A stretch of DNA of 64,000 nucleotides. Origin: Amycolatopsis sp. DSM 110486 (GTDB lineage Bacteria > Actinomycetota > Actinomycetes > Mycobacteriales > Pseudonocardiaceae). Below the pieces are notes generated by a model, which worked only from the letters and a program-made list of their open reading frames with translations, ran no database searches and had not been told where the DNA came from. This document shows, in pieces, positions 48,340 to 57,625 of the stretch (the stretch's first letter is position 1; every line of letters begins with the position of its first letter). Position numbers and translations under genes: made by a program. Where the stretch lies: contig NZ_CP080519.1 in NCBI RefSeq assembly GCF_019468465.1, positions 3,115,001 to 3,179,000 on the forward strand, written 5' to 3'.

Positions 48340-48575
48340 CTTCCCGTTCCTCCGCTCACGGCACCGCGGGCGGACTTCTGTACACAAAGGAGCAAGACCG
48401 AACGGATGACACCGCGAAGGAGGACCATGCATGGAACCCGACACGCACAGTGAGACCCGTACCGTAACGGACAAGGGGTGGCCGGCCCCTGGCTCTTCCG
48501 CGCGAGAGCTTAGCGACTGGCACAAGATCCCGACAACGCTTCAAGACCGCGTGTCCCACGACGAAGATGGACGGT

Positions 48576-49490
48576 ATGAGCACACCACCGCGTACACCGA
48601 CGCCCGCCGACGTGGCCGCAGCCGCGAATCGCATCCGGCCACACGTTCGGAGGACGCCTCAGCTACGGACCGAAATCGACGGTCGGCCCGTGGTGTTCAA
48701 ACTGGAGCACCTCCAGCGCAGTGGTTCGTTCAAGCTGCGTGGCGCCGTCAACGCGCTGCTCGCCGGACCGGCCCCGCGCCGCGTCGTCACGGCTTCGGGC
48801 GGCAACCACGGCCTCGGCGTCGCGACGGCCGCGCAGGCGCTGGGCCTGCCCGCGGTCGTGTACGTGCCGGAGTCCGTCCCGGCCGCGAAGGCCGCGGGGA
48901 TCGAGGCCGCGGGCGCGAAGCTGATCCGCCACGGCGCGACGTACGCGGAGGCGGCGGCCGCGGCGCTGGCTGTCGGCGACGAACCCGGCACGCGCTACCT
49001 GTCCGCCTACGACGACCCCGACGTGGTCGCCGGCCAGGGCACGGTCACGGCCGAGATCGTCGCGGACGACCCGGACGTCGACGCAGTGGTGGTCGCGGTC
49101 GGCGGTGGCGGGCTCGCCGCGGGCACGGCGCTGGCGGCGAACCGCCGGCAGGTGTTCGCCGTCGAACCGGAGCGCTGCCAGGCGCTGCACGCCGCGCTCG
49201 AGGCCGGTCAGCCGGTGGACGTCACGCTCGACTCCGTGGCCGCCTCGGCGCTCGGCGCGACCCGCGTGGGCGAAGTGCCCTTCCGGATCCTGAACGCCCC
49301 GAACGTCACGTCCGTACTGGTCAGCGACGCCGAACTGCTCGCCGCGCGCGACCGGCTCTGGGCCGAGTTCCGCCTGGCCGTGGAGCCGGCCGCGGCGGTC
49401 CCGCTCGCGGCGTGGCTCGCCGGTCGCGTGCCCGCCGCGCGGCCCTGCTTCGTCCTCTGTGGAGCGAACACGAGCGTTACTTTCGCGTGA
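48576..49490 (+). CDS. Threonine/serine dehydratase family PLP enzyme
   Basis: A protein of 304 residues with the fold-type II PLP signatures: RSGSFKLRGAVNALL (the Lys that forms the Schiff base), ASGGNHGLGVATAAQ (SGNH-type phosphate-binding loop), VVVAVGGGGLAAGTALA (the PLP phosphate Gly loop) and CGANTSVTF near the end. It lacks a regulatory domain. Substrate likely Thr, Ser or 3-hydroxyaspartate. ATG 48576 chosen; an ATG 9 bp upstream is equally possible. It ends overlapping the next convergent gene by 14 bp. Confidence 0.87.
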   Translation: MSTPPRTPTPADVAAAANRIRPHVRRTPQLRTEIDGRPVVFKLEHLQRSGSFKLRGAVNALLAGPAPRRVVTASGGNHGLGVATAAQALGLPAVVYVPESVPAAKAAGIEAAGAKLIRHGATYAEAAAAALAVGDEPGTRYLSAYDDPDVVAGQGTVTAEIVADDPDVDAVVVAVGGGGLAAGTALAANRRQVFAVEPERCQALHAALEAGQPVDVTLDSVAASALGATRVGEVPFRILNAPNVTSVLVSDAELLAARDRLWAEFRLAVEPAAAVPLAAWLAGRVPAARPCFVLCGANTSVTFA

Positions 49491-51393
49491 GGTCGTAGAC
49501 GGTTGCGCCGTCGACGGTCGTGGCGGGGAAGTTCTGCTCGACCCAAGTGGTGATCTGCCCGGCCGTGCCGCGGTTGCCACCGAAGCCACCGAAGCCACCG
49601 CGGCCGTTGGCTCCGCCCACGAAGTAGTGCACCTCGCCGGCGCCGACGTACTGCTGGAACTGCGCGAGCGTCGGCGCCGGGTCGCTGCCGCTGAAGCCGC
49701 CGATGGCCATCACGGGCTTGCCGCTGCTCAGCGCGAGCCCGGCCGACTGCATGGCGCCGGTCTGCGCGGCGGCCCACTTCGTGGTGGTCGTCTGGAGGAG
49801 CCGATCGAGTTCCACTGTGGACGTCGTGGCCCCACCGAAGCCGCCTCGGAACCCGCCGCCGCGCTGGCTCGCCGGCCCGGACGACGGCTGGCCGCCGGTG
49901 TGCGCGGTCGCGGCCGTGACGACGGTGAACGACGCCGTGCCGAGCAGTGCCGCCACGAGTCCGAGGACGGCGACCACAGGGGCGGCGCGGCGGAGCGAGT
50001 CGGCGCCGAAGAGCACGGCCGCCGTGCCGAGCGCGCCCAGCACGAGCAGGGTGTAGCGCAGCCACGGTTGCCAGTCGGGCGTACGCGCGAGCAGGATGAA
50101 CGCCCAGATGACCGAGCTCGCGAGCATCAGCGCGAGCACCGCGCGCGGGGCGAAGTGCGCACGGCCGTGCCACAGCTCGCGGGCCGCGATGCCGATCGTC
50201 GCGGCGATGCCGGGCGCGAGCGCGACCGTGTAGTACGGGTGGATGATCCCGCTCATGTAGCTGAACACCACGACGGAGACGACCATCCAGCCGCCCCACA
50301 GCAGCAGCGCGGCGCGCGTGCGGTCGGTGCGCGGGGCGCGGTGGGTGAACCACAGTCCGGCGACGAGCCCGATCAACGCTGCGGGCAGCAGCCACGACGC
50401 CTCGCCGCCGAACTGCTCGGTGAACAACCGCGTCAGGCCCGTGCCTCCTCCGAAGCCGCGGAAGCCTCCACCACCGCCGGCGCGGCTCGGCAGGTCGAAG
50501 CCGGCGGGCAGCTCAGGCCGGGTGCCACCACCGGCCCCGCCGCGGCCCTGGCCGAAGATCCGGCCCAGGCCGTTGTAACCGAAGGCCAGCTCCAGCACGC
50601 TGTTGTTCGTCGAACCGCTGATGTACGGCCGGTCGGCGGCGGGCCACAGCGCGACGGCCAGCACCCACCACCCCGCCGACACAAGCACCGCACCGGCCGC
50701 GGCGAGCAGCTGCCACACCCGCCGGCCGAGCGACGTCGGCGCCGCCACCGCGTACGCGAGCACGAACGCCGGCAGCACCAGGAACGCCTGCAGCATCTTG
50801 TCGAGGAACCCGAACCCGATCGCGACGCCGGCGAGCAACAGCCACTTCGTGCTCGCCCGCTCCAGCGCGCGCACCACGCAGTAACCGCCGGCGACCAGGA
50901 GCAGCACGAGGAACGCGTCGGGGTTGTCGAAGCGGAACATCAGGGCGGCGACCGGCGTCAGCGCGAGCGCGGAGCCCGCGAGCAACCCGGCGCCCGGGCC
51001 GGACAGCCGGCGTACCGCGAGGTAGAGCAGGCCGACGGACGCGACGCCCGCCAGCGCGTCGGGCACCAGCATGCTCCAGCTGGAGAAGCCGAAGATCCGG
51101 CCAGAAAGCCCCATGACCCACAGCGAGAACGGCGGTTTGTCGACGGTGACCACGTTGCCCGGATCGAGCGAGCCGAAGAACCACGCCTTCCAGCTCTCGG
51201 TGCCGGCCTGCACGGCCATGGCGTAGAAGTCGTTGCCCCAGCCCGAAATCGCGACATCGGTGACATACAGCGCAGCGGTCGCGACCAGGAGCACCGCGAC
51301 CGCCGGCCGCACCCATCTGGGCCCCTGAACGGGCGGTGCCGCGTCGGTCGGGTCCACTGTGGTCGGTCCGGACGCGGTGAGGGCACTCGTCAT
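49477..51393 (-). CDS. GT39-like membrane glycosyltransferase with glycine-rich loops
   Basis: This 638-residue protein is a polytopic glycosyltransferase (PMT/ArnT-like): N-terminal membrane helix, ISGWGNDFYAMAVQAGTESW and FGSLDPGNVVTVDKPPFSLW (the catalytic Asp region of GT39), and about twelve helices in all. Two Gly-rich segments (GGGGGFRGFGGGTG and GGFRGGFGGATT) and a C-terminal extracytoplasmic domain (GKPVMAIGGFSGSDPAPT) are present. The ATG at 51393 drops an 11-residue extension. Adjacent to the HK/RR pair below. Confidence 0.85.
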   Translation of the reverse strand: MTSALTASGPTTVDPTDAAPPVQGPRWVRPAVAVLLVATAALYVTDVAISGWGNDFYAMAVQAGTESWKAWFFGSLDPGNVVTVDKPPFSLWVMGLSGRIFGFSSWSMLVPDALAGVASVGLLYLAVRRLSGPGAGLLAGSALALTPVAALMFRFDNPDAFLVLLLVAGGYCVVRALERASTKWLLLAGVAIGFGFLDKMLQAFLVLPAFVLAYAVAAPTSLGRRVWQLLAAAGAVLVSAGWWVLAVALWPAADRPYISGSTNNSVLELAFGYNGLGRIFGQGRGGAGGGTRPELPAGFDLPSRAGGGGGFRGFGGGTGLTRLFTEQFGGEASWLLPAALIGLVAGLWFTHRAPRTDRTRAALLLWGGWMVVSVVVFSYMSGIIHPYYTVALAPGIAATIGIAARELWHGRAHFAPRAVLALMLASSVIWAFILLARTPDWQPWLRYTLLVLGALGTAAVLFGADSLRRAAPVVAVLGLVAALLGTASFTVVTAATAHTGGQPSSGPASQRGGGFRGGFGGATTSTVELDRLLQTTTTKWAAAQTGAMQSAGLALSSGKPVMAIGGFSGSDPAPTLAQFQQYVGAGEVHYFVGGANGRGGFGGFGGNRGTAGQITTWVEQNFPATTVDGATVYDLTRK

Positions 51394-51459
51394 GCGGCCA
51401 TGCTCACGACGGGGTTTGTGGCTCACATGTGCGCTTGCTGTGCACGTCCTGTGAGAAAT

Positions 51460-52983
51460 TCACGACCGGGTGATAGCAGGGTCACGAAACTCTGGGAACA
51501 TTGCGACAAACTCTGTTCGTCCGGGCTCACTGAACACCGAGACGCGACCGCTGTGCGCGGCCACGACGGCGGCGACGATGGCCAGGCCGAGTCCGGTGCT
51601 GCCGGCCGCGCGGGAGCGTGAGTTGTCGCCGCGGGCGAAGCGTTCGAACACGTCCGGCAGGATTTCCGGCGGGATGCCGGGGCCGTCGTCGAGCACCGAG
51701 AGCCGCACCCAGCCATCCTTTGTGGACAGACCCGTGGTCACGGTGGTACCGGGCGGGGTGTGGGTGCGGGCGTTGCCCAGGAGGTTGAGCACGACCTGGT
51801 GCAGCTGGCCGGCGTCGCCGTGCACGCTGATGGGCTCGCCGGGCGCCTCGAGCCGCCACTTGTGACCGGGACCGGCCACGTGGGAGTCGGCGACGGCGTC
51901 GGCCACCAGGCGCGAGAGGTCCACCGGCTCGGGCACGACGGGTCGGCCCGAGTCGAGCCGGGCGAGCAGCAGCAGGTCCTCCACCAGCGTCGTCATGCGC
52001 GCCGACTCGGATTCGACGCGGTTCATGGCGAACGCGACGTCGGGCGGCACCTGCTCCTTGCTGCGGCGCGTGAGCTCCGCGTAGCCGCGGATGGCGGCCA
52101 GCGGCGTGCGCAGCTCGTGGCTCGCGTCGGCGACGAACTGGCGCACGCGGCTTTCGCTGGCCTGGCGGGCTTTCAGCGCGTTGGCGATGTGGCCGAGCAT
52201 GCGGTTGAGCGCGAAGCCGACCTTGCCGACCTCGGTGCGCGGGTCGGTGTCCACTTCGGGCACCCGCTCCGACAGCGCCACCTCGCCGCGGTCGAGCTGC
52301 AGCTCCGACACGCGCGACGCGGTGGCGGCCAGCCGGTCGAGCGGCGCCATGGTGCGCCGGATCGTGACGGCGCCCGCGACGCCGGCCACGATGATGCCGC
52401 CGAGCGCCACACCGCCGAAGATGAACCCCAAGCGCCACAACGTGTCCGTGACGTCCGAGAGCGGCAGGCCGACCACGGAGAAGTCACCCGACGGGGAGAA
52501 CGACGCGATCACCCGGTACTCGCCGAGGTCGCCGCCGAGGTCGATCGTGCGGCGGTGGCCGTCGGGCGGCAGGCCGAGCAGCATCTTCTGCTGCGCGGTG
52601 GAGACCGACTGCAGCGGCGGCTTGACCTTCGACGGCGTGGCGGAGCCGAAGTTGAGCACGGCCGCGCGCACCGCGCCGTTGTGGACCTGGACGGCGAGCG
52701 TGCCGTCGCCTTGGCCGAGCACGCGCAGCGGGTCGGGTGGCGGTTTGTCGCCGTAGATCCACGGTGGACGGTCGCCGCTGCGGAACCCGCGGTCGGTCGC
52801 CGCGGCGAGGCGTTTGTCCAGCTGGCCGACCAGGAAGTCCTGCAGCGCGAACTCCGTGACCACGCCGACCACCAGGCAGACGAGCGCCAGCAGCGCCGCC
52901 AGCTGCACGATCAGCCGGCGCCGCAGCGACCACGGCCGGCGCGCGCGGCCCGGGGGCGCGTCAGCCGGCGGGCTTGAGGACAT
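51460..52983 (-). CDS. Sensor histidine kinase
   Basis: A 507-residue kinase with two membrane helices (about residues 23-45 and 185-210) around an extracytoplasmic sensor, HAMP-type linker (MAPLDRLAATASRVSELQLD), HisKA ASHELRTPLAAIRGYAEL with the phospho-acceptor His about residue 287, N box LLGNARTHTPPG, G1 DDGPGIPPE and G2 GSTGLGLAI. It overlaps the response-regulator gene by 23 bp, so the pair is co-expressed. Downstream of it on the same strand lies the GT39 gene. Confidence 0.95.
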   Translation of the reverse strand: MSSSPPADAPPGRARRPWSLRRRLIVQLAALLALVCLVVGVVTEFALQDFLVGQLDKRLAAATDRGFRSGDRPPWIYGDKPPPDPLRVLGQGDGTLAVQVHNGAVRAAVLNFGSATPSKVKPPLQSVSTAQQKMLLGLPPDGHRRTIDLGGDLGEYRVIASFSPSGDFSVVGLPLSDVTDTLWRLGFIFGGVALGGIIVAGVAGAVTIRRTMAPLDRLAATASRVSELQLDRGEVALSERVPEVDTDPRTEVGKVGFALNRMLGHIANALKARQASESRVRQFVADASHELRTPLAAIRGYAELTRRSKEQVPPDVAFAMNRVESESARMTTLVEDLLLLARLDSGRPVVPEPVDLSRLVADAVADSHVAGPGHKWRLEAPGEPISVHGDAGQLHQVVLNLLGNARTHTPPGTTVTTGLSTKDGWVRLSVLDDGPGIPPEILPDVFERFARGDNSRSRAAGSTGLGLAIVAAVVAAHSGRVSVFSEPGRTEFVAMFPEFRDPAITRS

Positions 52984-53710
52984 ACCCCGCGCCGCGCATC
53001 GTGTGGATCATGGGCTCGCGGTCGGCGTCGATCTTCTTGCGGAGGTAGGAGATGTAGAGCTCGACGATATTGGCTTGGCCGCCGAAGTCGTAGCTCCACA
53101 CGCGGTCGAGGATCTGCGCCTTGCTCAGCACGCGCTTGGGGTTGCGCATGAGGTAGCGCAGAAGCTCGAACTCCGTGGCGGTGAGCGGCACGAGGTCGCC
53201 GCCGCGGTGGACCTCGCGGCTGTCCTCGTCGAGTGTCAGGTCGCCGACCACGAGCTGGGAGCCGCTGGCGCCGGTGACCCCGTTGGCGCGTCTGAGGAGG
53301 GCGCGCAGCCGGAGCGCGACCTCTTCGAGGCTGAAAGGTTTGGTGACGTAGTCGTCGCCGCCCGCGGTGAGACCGGCGATGCGGTCTTCGACGGCGTCCT
53401 TGGCGGTGAGGAACAGCACCGGCAGGAACGGCGCCTCGGCGCGCATGCGGCGCAGCACTTCGAGACCGTCGAAGTCGGGCAGCATCACGTCGAGCACCAC
53501 GGCGTCGGGCCGGAAGTCTCGCGCCACGCGGACGGCCTCCGTGCCGTCGCCCGCGCTGCGCACCTCCCAGCCCTCCATGCGCAGCGCCATGGCGACGAGC
53601 TCGGCCAGGGTCGACTCGTCGTCCACCACCAGCACGCGCACCGGGCTGCCGTCGGCGCGGCGCAGCTCGTCCTTGCCCCGGCCGGGCGACGTCGCGTTCA
53701 TACCGCTCAT
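52961..53710 (-). CDS. OmpR-type response regulator
   Basis: A 249-residue regulator: receiver domain with VVDDESTLAE, phospho-acceptor Asp74 in VVLDVMLPDFDG, VTKPF near the end, followed by a winged-helix output domain (LTATEFELLRYLMRNPKRVL, DRVWSYDFGGQANIVELYIS, TMRGAGYVLKP). The ATG at 53710 has GAGGATGG upstream; MNATSP at 53701 is an alternative. Partner of the kinase at 51460 and divergent from the Gly-rich protein gene. Confidence 0.95.
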   Translation of the reverse strand: MSGMNATSPGRGKDELRRADGSPVRVLVVDDESTLAELVAMALRMEGWEVRSAGDGTEAVRVARDFRPDAVVLDVMLPDFDGLEVLRRMRAEAPFLPVLFLTAKDAVEDRIAGLTAGGDDYVTKPFSLEEVALRLRALLRRANGVTGASGSQLVVGDLTLDEDSREVHRGGDLVPLTATEFELLRYLMRNPKRVLSKAQILDRVWSYDFGGQANIVELYISYLRKKIDADREPMIHTMRGAGYVLKPAG

Positions 53711-53886
53711 GGTGCCATCCTCGGGCCCGGTGTTCAGGCCGAGCTGTGCGGTGACTGTGCATTTCCTGTGCGCGTGTTCAGCCATTCGTGGCCCTCTTGC
53801 ACAGCGTCAACCCACTCCGGACACAGCTCCCGCACAGCGGCGGCCGCGACTCTCGGTCGGACAGTCAAGACGCGGAGGAAAACACC

Positions 53887-54516
53887 ATGACGACCGATCC
53901 AGCACAGGGCGCCACCTGGGGCGCACCTGGCGGCGAGCCACCGGCGGCCCCGAAGAAGTCGTGGTCGGGCCGCAAAACGGCGATCGCCGCGGGCGTCGCG
54001 GTGGTCATCGCCGTGGGCGGCGGCCTCGCGATCTGGGCGGGCACGAGCTCCAATGACGCTTCCGCACAGCAGGGCCCCGGCGGCTTCGGCGGCCCCGGTG
54101 GTCAAGGCGGCCCGGGCGGTTTCGCCGGCCGCGGCCCCGGCGGCCCGGGCGGCTTCGGCGGCTTCGGGGGCGCCGCCGCCCTGCGCGACGCCCTCCACGG
54201 CGACTTCGTCGTCACCGACCCCGCCGGCGGCTACACCACCGAACGCCTCCAGACCGGCGCCATCACCGAGATCAGCGCGACGTCCGTCACCCTGACCAGC
54301 AAGGACGGCTACAAGCAGACCTACGTCCTCGACTCCTCCACCCAGAAGTCCGCCACGACCCCCAAGACCGGCGACAACGTCACCGTCATCGCCAAGGTCA
54401 ACGGCACCACCGCCACCGCCACCTCCCTGGAATCCGCCACCGCCGCCACCCAACGCGGCGGCCAACCGGGCGGCACCGGACAGCCAGGCCAGGGCCGCCG
54501 CCGCTACGGCAACTGA
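53887..54516 (+). CDS. Glycine-rich membrane-anchored protein
   Basis: The 209-residue protein has a charged N terminus, one transmembrane helix (TAIAAGVAVVIAVGGGLAIW), then a Gly/Phe/Pro-rich segment (residues about 60-95, GGFGGPGGQGGPGGF and FGGFGG) and a beta-rich domain with ITEISATSVTLTSKDGYKQT and DSSTQKS, like the OB/SH3-ish DUF5666-type domains. ATG with GGAGGA upstream. It is divergent from the OmpR pair, and its Gly-rich style echoes the GT39 protein at 49477. Confidence 0.8.
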   Translation: MTTDPAQGATWGAPGGEPPAAPKKSWSGRKTAIAAGVAVVIAVGGGLAIWAGTSSNDASAQQGPGGFGGPGGQGGPGGFAGRGPGGPGGFGGFGGAAALRDALHGDFVVTDPAGGYTTERLQTGAITEISATSVTLTSKDGYKQTYVLDSSTQKSATTPKTGDNVTVIAKVNGTTATATSLESATAATQRGGQPGGTGQPGQGRRRYGN

Positions 54517-54589
54517 CCCGGCTCCCCCTCGACGCCGGCGCCGGCGTCACCTCCCGACCGCCATCGGGGGTGACGCCGGCGTCGTCGTT

Positions 54590-55450
54590 TCCGGCGCGAT
54601 CGATCCCCTCGCGCCGCGGTCTCCCGCACGACCGGTCCACTCGCGCCCCTGAGACGGCACGATCGGTCTCCTCGCACAGCAAACTCGGCGCGACGGAAGC
54701 CCTCGCATCACCAGCCCCGCACGACGGGTCCATTCGCGACGCGCGGCGCGAGCGGTCCACTCGCGAGCCCGACGTGACAGGCCGCCGTGCGGCGAGCTCG
54801 GCATCAGAAGTCCGCGCGCACCACCGAAGCGGCACGACGGGTCCCGTCGCGGGCCCCGGCTCGGCACGAGCCGTCCCATCGCGACCCGCCAGCACACGAC
54901 GACCGGTCCAGCCGCGTCACCGACCTGACCCGCCCGGTCCACTCACCATGAACCCGGCGCGACCGGTCCCTTCGCACGGCAAAGTCCGGCACGACGGGTC
55001 CAGTGGCGCGGCAAGTCCGGCACGACGGGTCAAGTGGCGCGGTAATCCCGGCATGATCAGTCCTCTCCGCACCATCGAGCCGGCACGACCGGTTCACTGG
55101 CGCGGCGGCCCGGCGTGGAGAGCCCACTCGCGCCGCGGAACCGGCGTGACCGGTCCACTCGCGCCCCTAAGACGGCACGATCGGTCCACTCGCGCCCGTC
55201 AGACAGCACGATCGGTCCACTCGCACAGCAAACTCGGCGCGACTGGTCCCACCGGCCGAGATGCACGACCGGTCCACTCGCGAAATCAGCCCGGCCCCAG
55301 CGGTCTACTCGCGCAGCCCAAACCCGGCCCGAGCGGTCCGCTCGCGCTGCCATCCCGGCTCCACTGGTCCACTCGCGCAGCCGACCCAGGCGCGACTGGT
55401 CCCACCACTCAGCCAACCCGACCCCACCGGTCCCCTCGCGCAGCCACCTC
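54590..55450. repeat. Array of degenerate ~30-bp tandem repeats
   Basis: A block of about 860 bp built from some 28 degenerate copies of a unit near GGCACGACCGGTCCACTCGC with spacing about 30 (range 26-33). The core GGTCCACTCGCG recurs at 54635, 54754, 55153, 55183, 55213 and 55271, among others. Larger duplications also occur: the segments around 54627-54693 and 55144-55241 match almost perfectly over roughly 70 bp. Several frames stay open across it on both strands, but none has a ribosome site or recognisable product. The units are too degenerate and contiguous for a CRISPR array. Confidence 0.75.
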
Positions 55451-55521
55451 CCGCAACCAACCCCGCACCACCAAACGCGCACCCCCTCCCCAAACCACAC
55501 CAAAACCCCGCCACCGATGCG

Positions 55522-55527
55522 TAAGTT
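55522..55527 (+). promoter_or_regulatory. Possible -10 element for a leaderless transcript
   Basis: TAAGTT (TAnnnT consensus) ends 6 bases before the GTG at 55534, the spacing seen when transcription starts at the start codon. There is no ribosome site before that GTG. Confidence 0.4.
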
Positions 55528-55533
55528 GGCCAA

Positions 55534-56685
55534 GTGCGCGACATCAACGGGTCACTGGCACGGCAATCCCTGCTGGTGGCCCTCGTCTGCCTGGTCTGCG
55601 ACGTCTCCCTCTTCACCCTCCGCGGCCCCCTGCCCGAAGCCGGCTGGCGGGGCTGGGTGGTCCTCGCCGGCGCGGTCATCGTGGACGCAGCCCTGGCCGG
55701 AGCGGCCAGATACTCCGGCTGGGTAGCAGCCGGTCACGCCGCGCTTTTCGTCGCCGCCCCGCTGCTCCTCTGCACCTGCACCGGATTCGTGGTCGGCAAC
55801 AACGCGGGCATCCTCGTCGCCGGGTATCGGGCTGGGGCGTGGTTGCGGGTGGGGCCGGCGGTGGTGGCGCTGGCGGCGATGCTGGCGGGCGTCGGCGCGG
55901 GGGAGCTGCTCGGCGGTGGCCGGGGCTCGAATCCGGCGCTCATCGCGATCAGCATGGCCGTCTCGGCGGTGCTGCCGTGGCTCGTCGGGCGGTACACGAC
56001 CGCCCGCGGTGCGTACATAGCCGACCTCGAGCGCGAAGCCGAAGAGCGCCGACGGCACGAAGCCGAAGCCGTCCGCAGGGCCGTCCTCGAGGAGCGCGAG
56101 ACCATCGCCCGCGATCTGCACGACGTGATCTCCCACCACGTCAGCGCGATCGGCGTCCACGCCGGCGCCGCGCGGCTCGGGCTGCCCGAAGGAGACAGCC
56201 CGGTCCGGACCTCGCTCGGAGCCGTCGAGTCAGCGAGCCGCTCCGCGATGGCCGACCTGCGCCGCCTGCTGGATCTGCTGCACGCGCGCGGCGACGAAGC
56301 CGCGCAGCCCGGGCTGGACAACCTCGACGAGCTGCTCGACACCGTCCGCGCCGCGGGTCTGCCTGTGCGCCTCACAGTGCACGGCGACGTGCGCGAAGTC
56401 CCCGGCTCGCTCGACGTCGCCCTCTACCGCATCGCGCAGGAAGCGCTCACGAACGCGTTGCGCCACGGCACCGGGCCCGTCGAGCTGGAGCTGGACCACC
56501 GGCGCACCGAGATCGTCCTCACCGTCGCCAACGAGACCGGCAGGCCCGCAACATCACGAGACGGCGCCCACCGCGGCCTCGCCGGCATTCGCCAGCGCGT
56601 GACGCTCTTCGGCGGCGAAGTCACCTACGGCCAAAAAGACACCACTTGGCAGGTCAAGGCCAGCTTCCCTCTGGAGGTGGCATGA
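55534..56685 (+). CDS. NarL-family sensor histidine kinase
   Basis: A 383-residue kinase with four N-terminal membrane helices (residues about 10-150), a linker, the HisKA_3 box ETIARDLHDVISHHVSAIGV with the phospho-acceptor His about residue 195, and an ATPase domain (ALYRIAQEALTNALRHG N box, GLAGIRQRVTLFGG). It pairs with the NarL-type regulator at 56756. The GTG start is likely leaderless. The repeat array lies directly upstream. Confidence 0.93.
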   Translation: MRDINGSLARQSLLVALVCLVCDVSLFTLRGPLPEAGWRGWVVLAGAVIVDAALAGAARYSGWVAAGHAALFVAAPLLLCTCTGFVVGNNAGILVAGYRAGAWLRVGPAVVALAAMLAGVGAGELLGGGRGSNPALIAISMAVSAVLPWLVGRYTTARGAYIADLEREAEERRRHEAEAVRRAVLEERETIARDLHDVISHHVSAIGVHAGAARLGLPEGDSPVRTSLGAVESASRSAMADLRRLLDLLHARGDEAAQPGLDNLDELLDTVRAAGLPVRLTVHGDVREVPGSLDVALYRIAQEALTNALRHGTGPVELELDHRRTEIVLTVANETGRPATSRDGAHRGLAGIRQRVTLFGGEVTYGQKDTTWQVKASFPLEVA

Positions 56686-56755
56686 GCACACAATCGCGCC
56701 GGCCCGCTCATGCCGCCGGCCGGGTGCGGGTGTGCCGCAAGACACAGGAGGTCGC

Positions 56756-57418
56756 ATGATCCGCGTGCTGCTCGCCGACGACCACGCCATGTTCCGCTCC
56801 GGCATGCGCGCCCTCCTCGACACGCAGCCCGACTTCGAGTGCGTCGGCGAAGCGGCCGACGGGCGTGAAGCCGTGGCGGAAACCCAGCGCCTCAAGCCGG
56901 ACGTCGCGGTCCTCGACGTCCGCATGCCCCGCCTCGACGGCCTCGCCGCCACCGAGGCCATCCTCGCTACCCCCGGCAACGACACCCGCGTGCTGGTCCT
57001 GACCACCTACGACGCCGACGAGTACGTCTACCGCGCCCTGCGCGCCGGCGCCAGCGGCTTCCTGCTCAAGAGCCTGGCCCCCGAGGAGCTGGTGGCCGCC
57101 ATGCGCGTCGCGGCGCGGGGTGACGCGTTGATCGACCCGTCCGTCACGCGCCGGCTCGTGGCCGGCTTCGCCGCCAGCCTCGAGCCCCGCGCCGCCGAGC
57201 CGCCGGAGCTGGCGCGACTCACGTCCCGCGAACGCGAGGTGCTCCTTCTCATAGCCGACGCGCGCAGCAACGCGGAGATCGCACGCCAGCTTCACGTCGG
57301 CGAGGAGACTGTGAAGACGCACGTCTCGCGCGTGCTCGCGAAGCTCGGCCTGCGCGATCGCGTGCACGCCGTCGTCTACGCCTACCGCAACGACCTGGTC
57401 GCGAAAGAGGCCACCTAG
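56756..57418 (+). CDS. NarL/FixJ-type response regulator
   Basis: A 220-residue regulator: receiver domain with LLADDHAMFRSGM, phospho-acceptor Asp54 in VAVLDVRMPRLDG, VLTTYDADEYVYRAL and LKSLAPEEL, then a LuxR-type helix-turn-helix (LTSREREVLLLIADARSNAE, then VGEETVKTHVSRVLAKLGLRD). The ATG at 56756 has CAGGAGGTCGC upstream. The small membrane protein at 57430 follows 11 bp later and is probably in the same operon. Confidence 0.95.
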   Translation: MIRVLLADDHAMFRSGMRALLDTQPDFECVGEAADGREAVAETQRLKPDVAVLDVRMPRLDGLAATEAILATPGNDTRVLVLTTYDADEYVYRALRAGASGFLLKSLAPEELVAAMRVAARGDALIDPSVTRRLVAGFAASLEPRAAEPPELARLTSREREVLLLIADARSNAEIARQLHVGEETVKTHVSRVLAKLGLRDRVHAVVYAYRNDLVAKEAT

Positions 57419-57429
57419 GAGGAACCGTC

Positions 57430-57624
57430 GTGAAACGCTGGATCACGCTGGCCATCGGCGCGGTGCTGGTGCTGGTGGGGGCCGTCTGGGTCCTGCAGGG
57501 CGCCGGCGTCATCACCGGCAGCTTCATGACCGGTCAGAAGATGTGGTTCCTGATCGGGCTGGTCGCGATCCTCGTCGGGGTCGTGGTCGTCGCCGCCACA
57601 GCTCGGCGGACCACGAAGAAGTAG
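57430..57624 (+). CDS. Small two-helix membrane protein
   Basis: A 64-residue protein with two hydrophobic helices (LAIGAVLVLVGAVWVLQGAG and MWFLIGLVAILVGVVVVAAT) and a basic tail (RRTTKK). It resembles actinobacterial small proteins encoded after NarL pairs. GTG start after AGGAGGAACC. Its stop is 1 bp before the stop of the convergent DUF385 gene. Confidence 0.8.
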   Translation: MKRWITLAIGAVLVLVGAVWVLQGAGVITGSFMTGQKMWFLIGLVAILVGVVVVAATARRTTKK

Positions 57625-57625
57625 C

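Noticed and set aside
54590..55450. Repeat array as a CRISPR locus
   Set aside because: Repeats are degenerate, run on directly without unique spacers of constant length, and no cas genes are in the window.
54570..56759. Open frame of more than 700 codons across the repeat array and the sensor kinase
   Set aside because: The array part has no ribosome site and the kinase is encoded in another frame with clear motifs.
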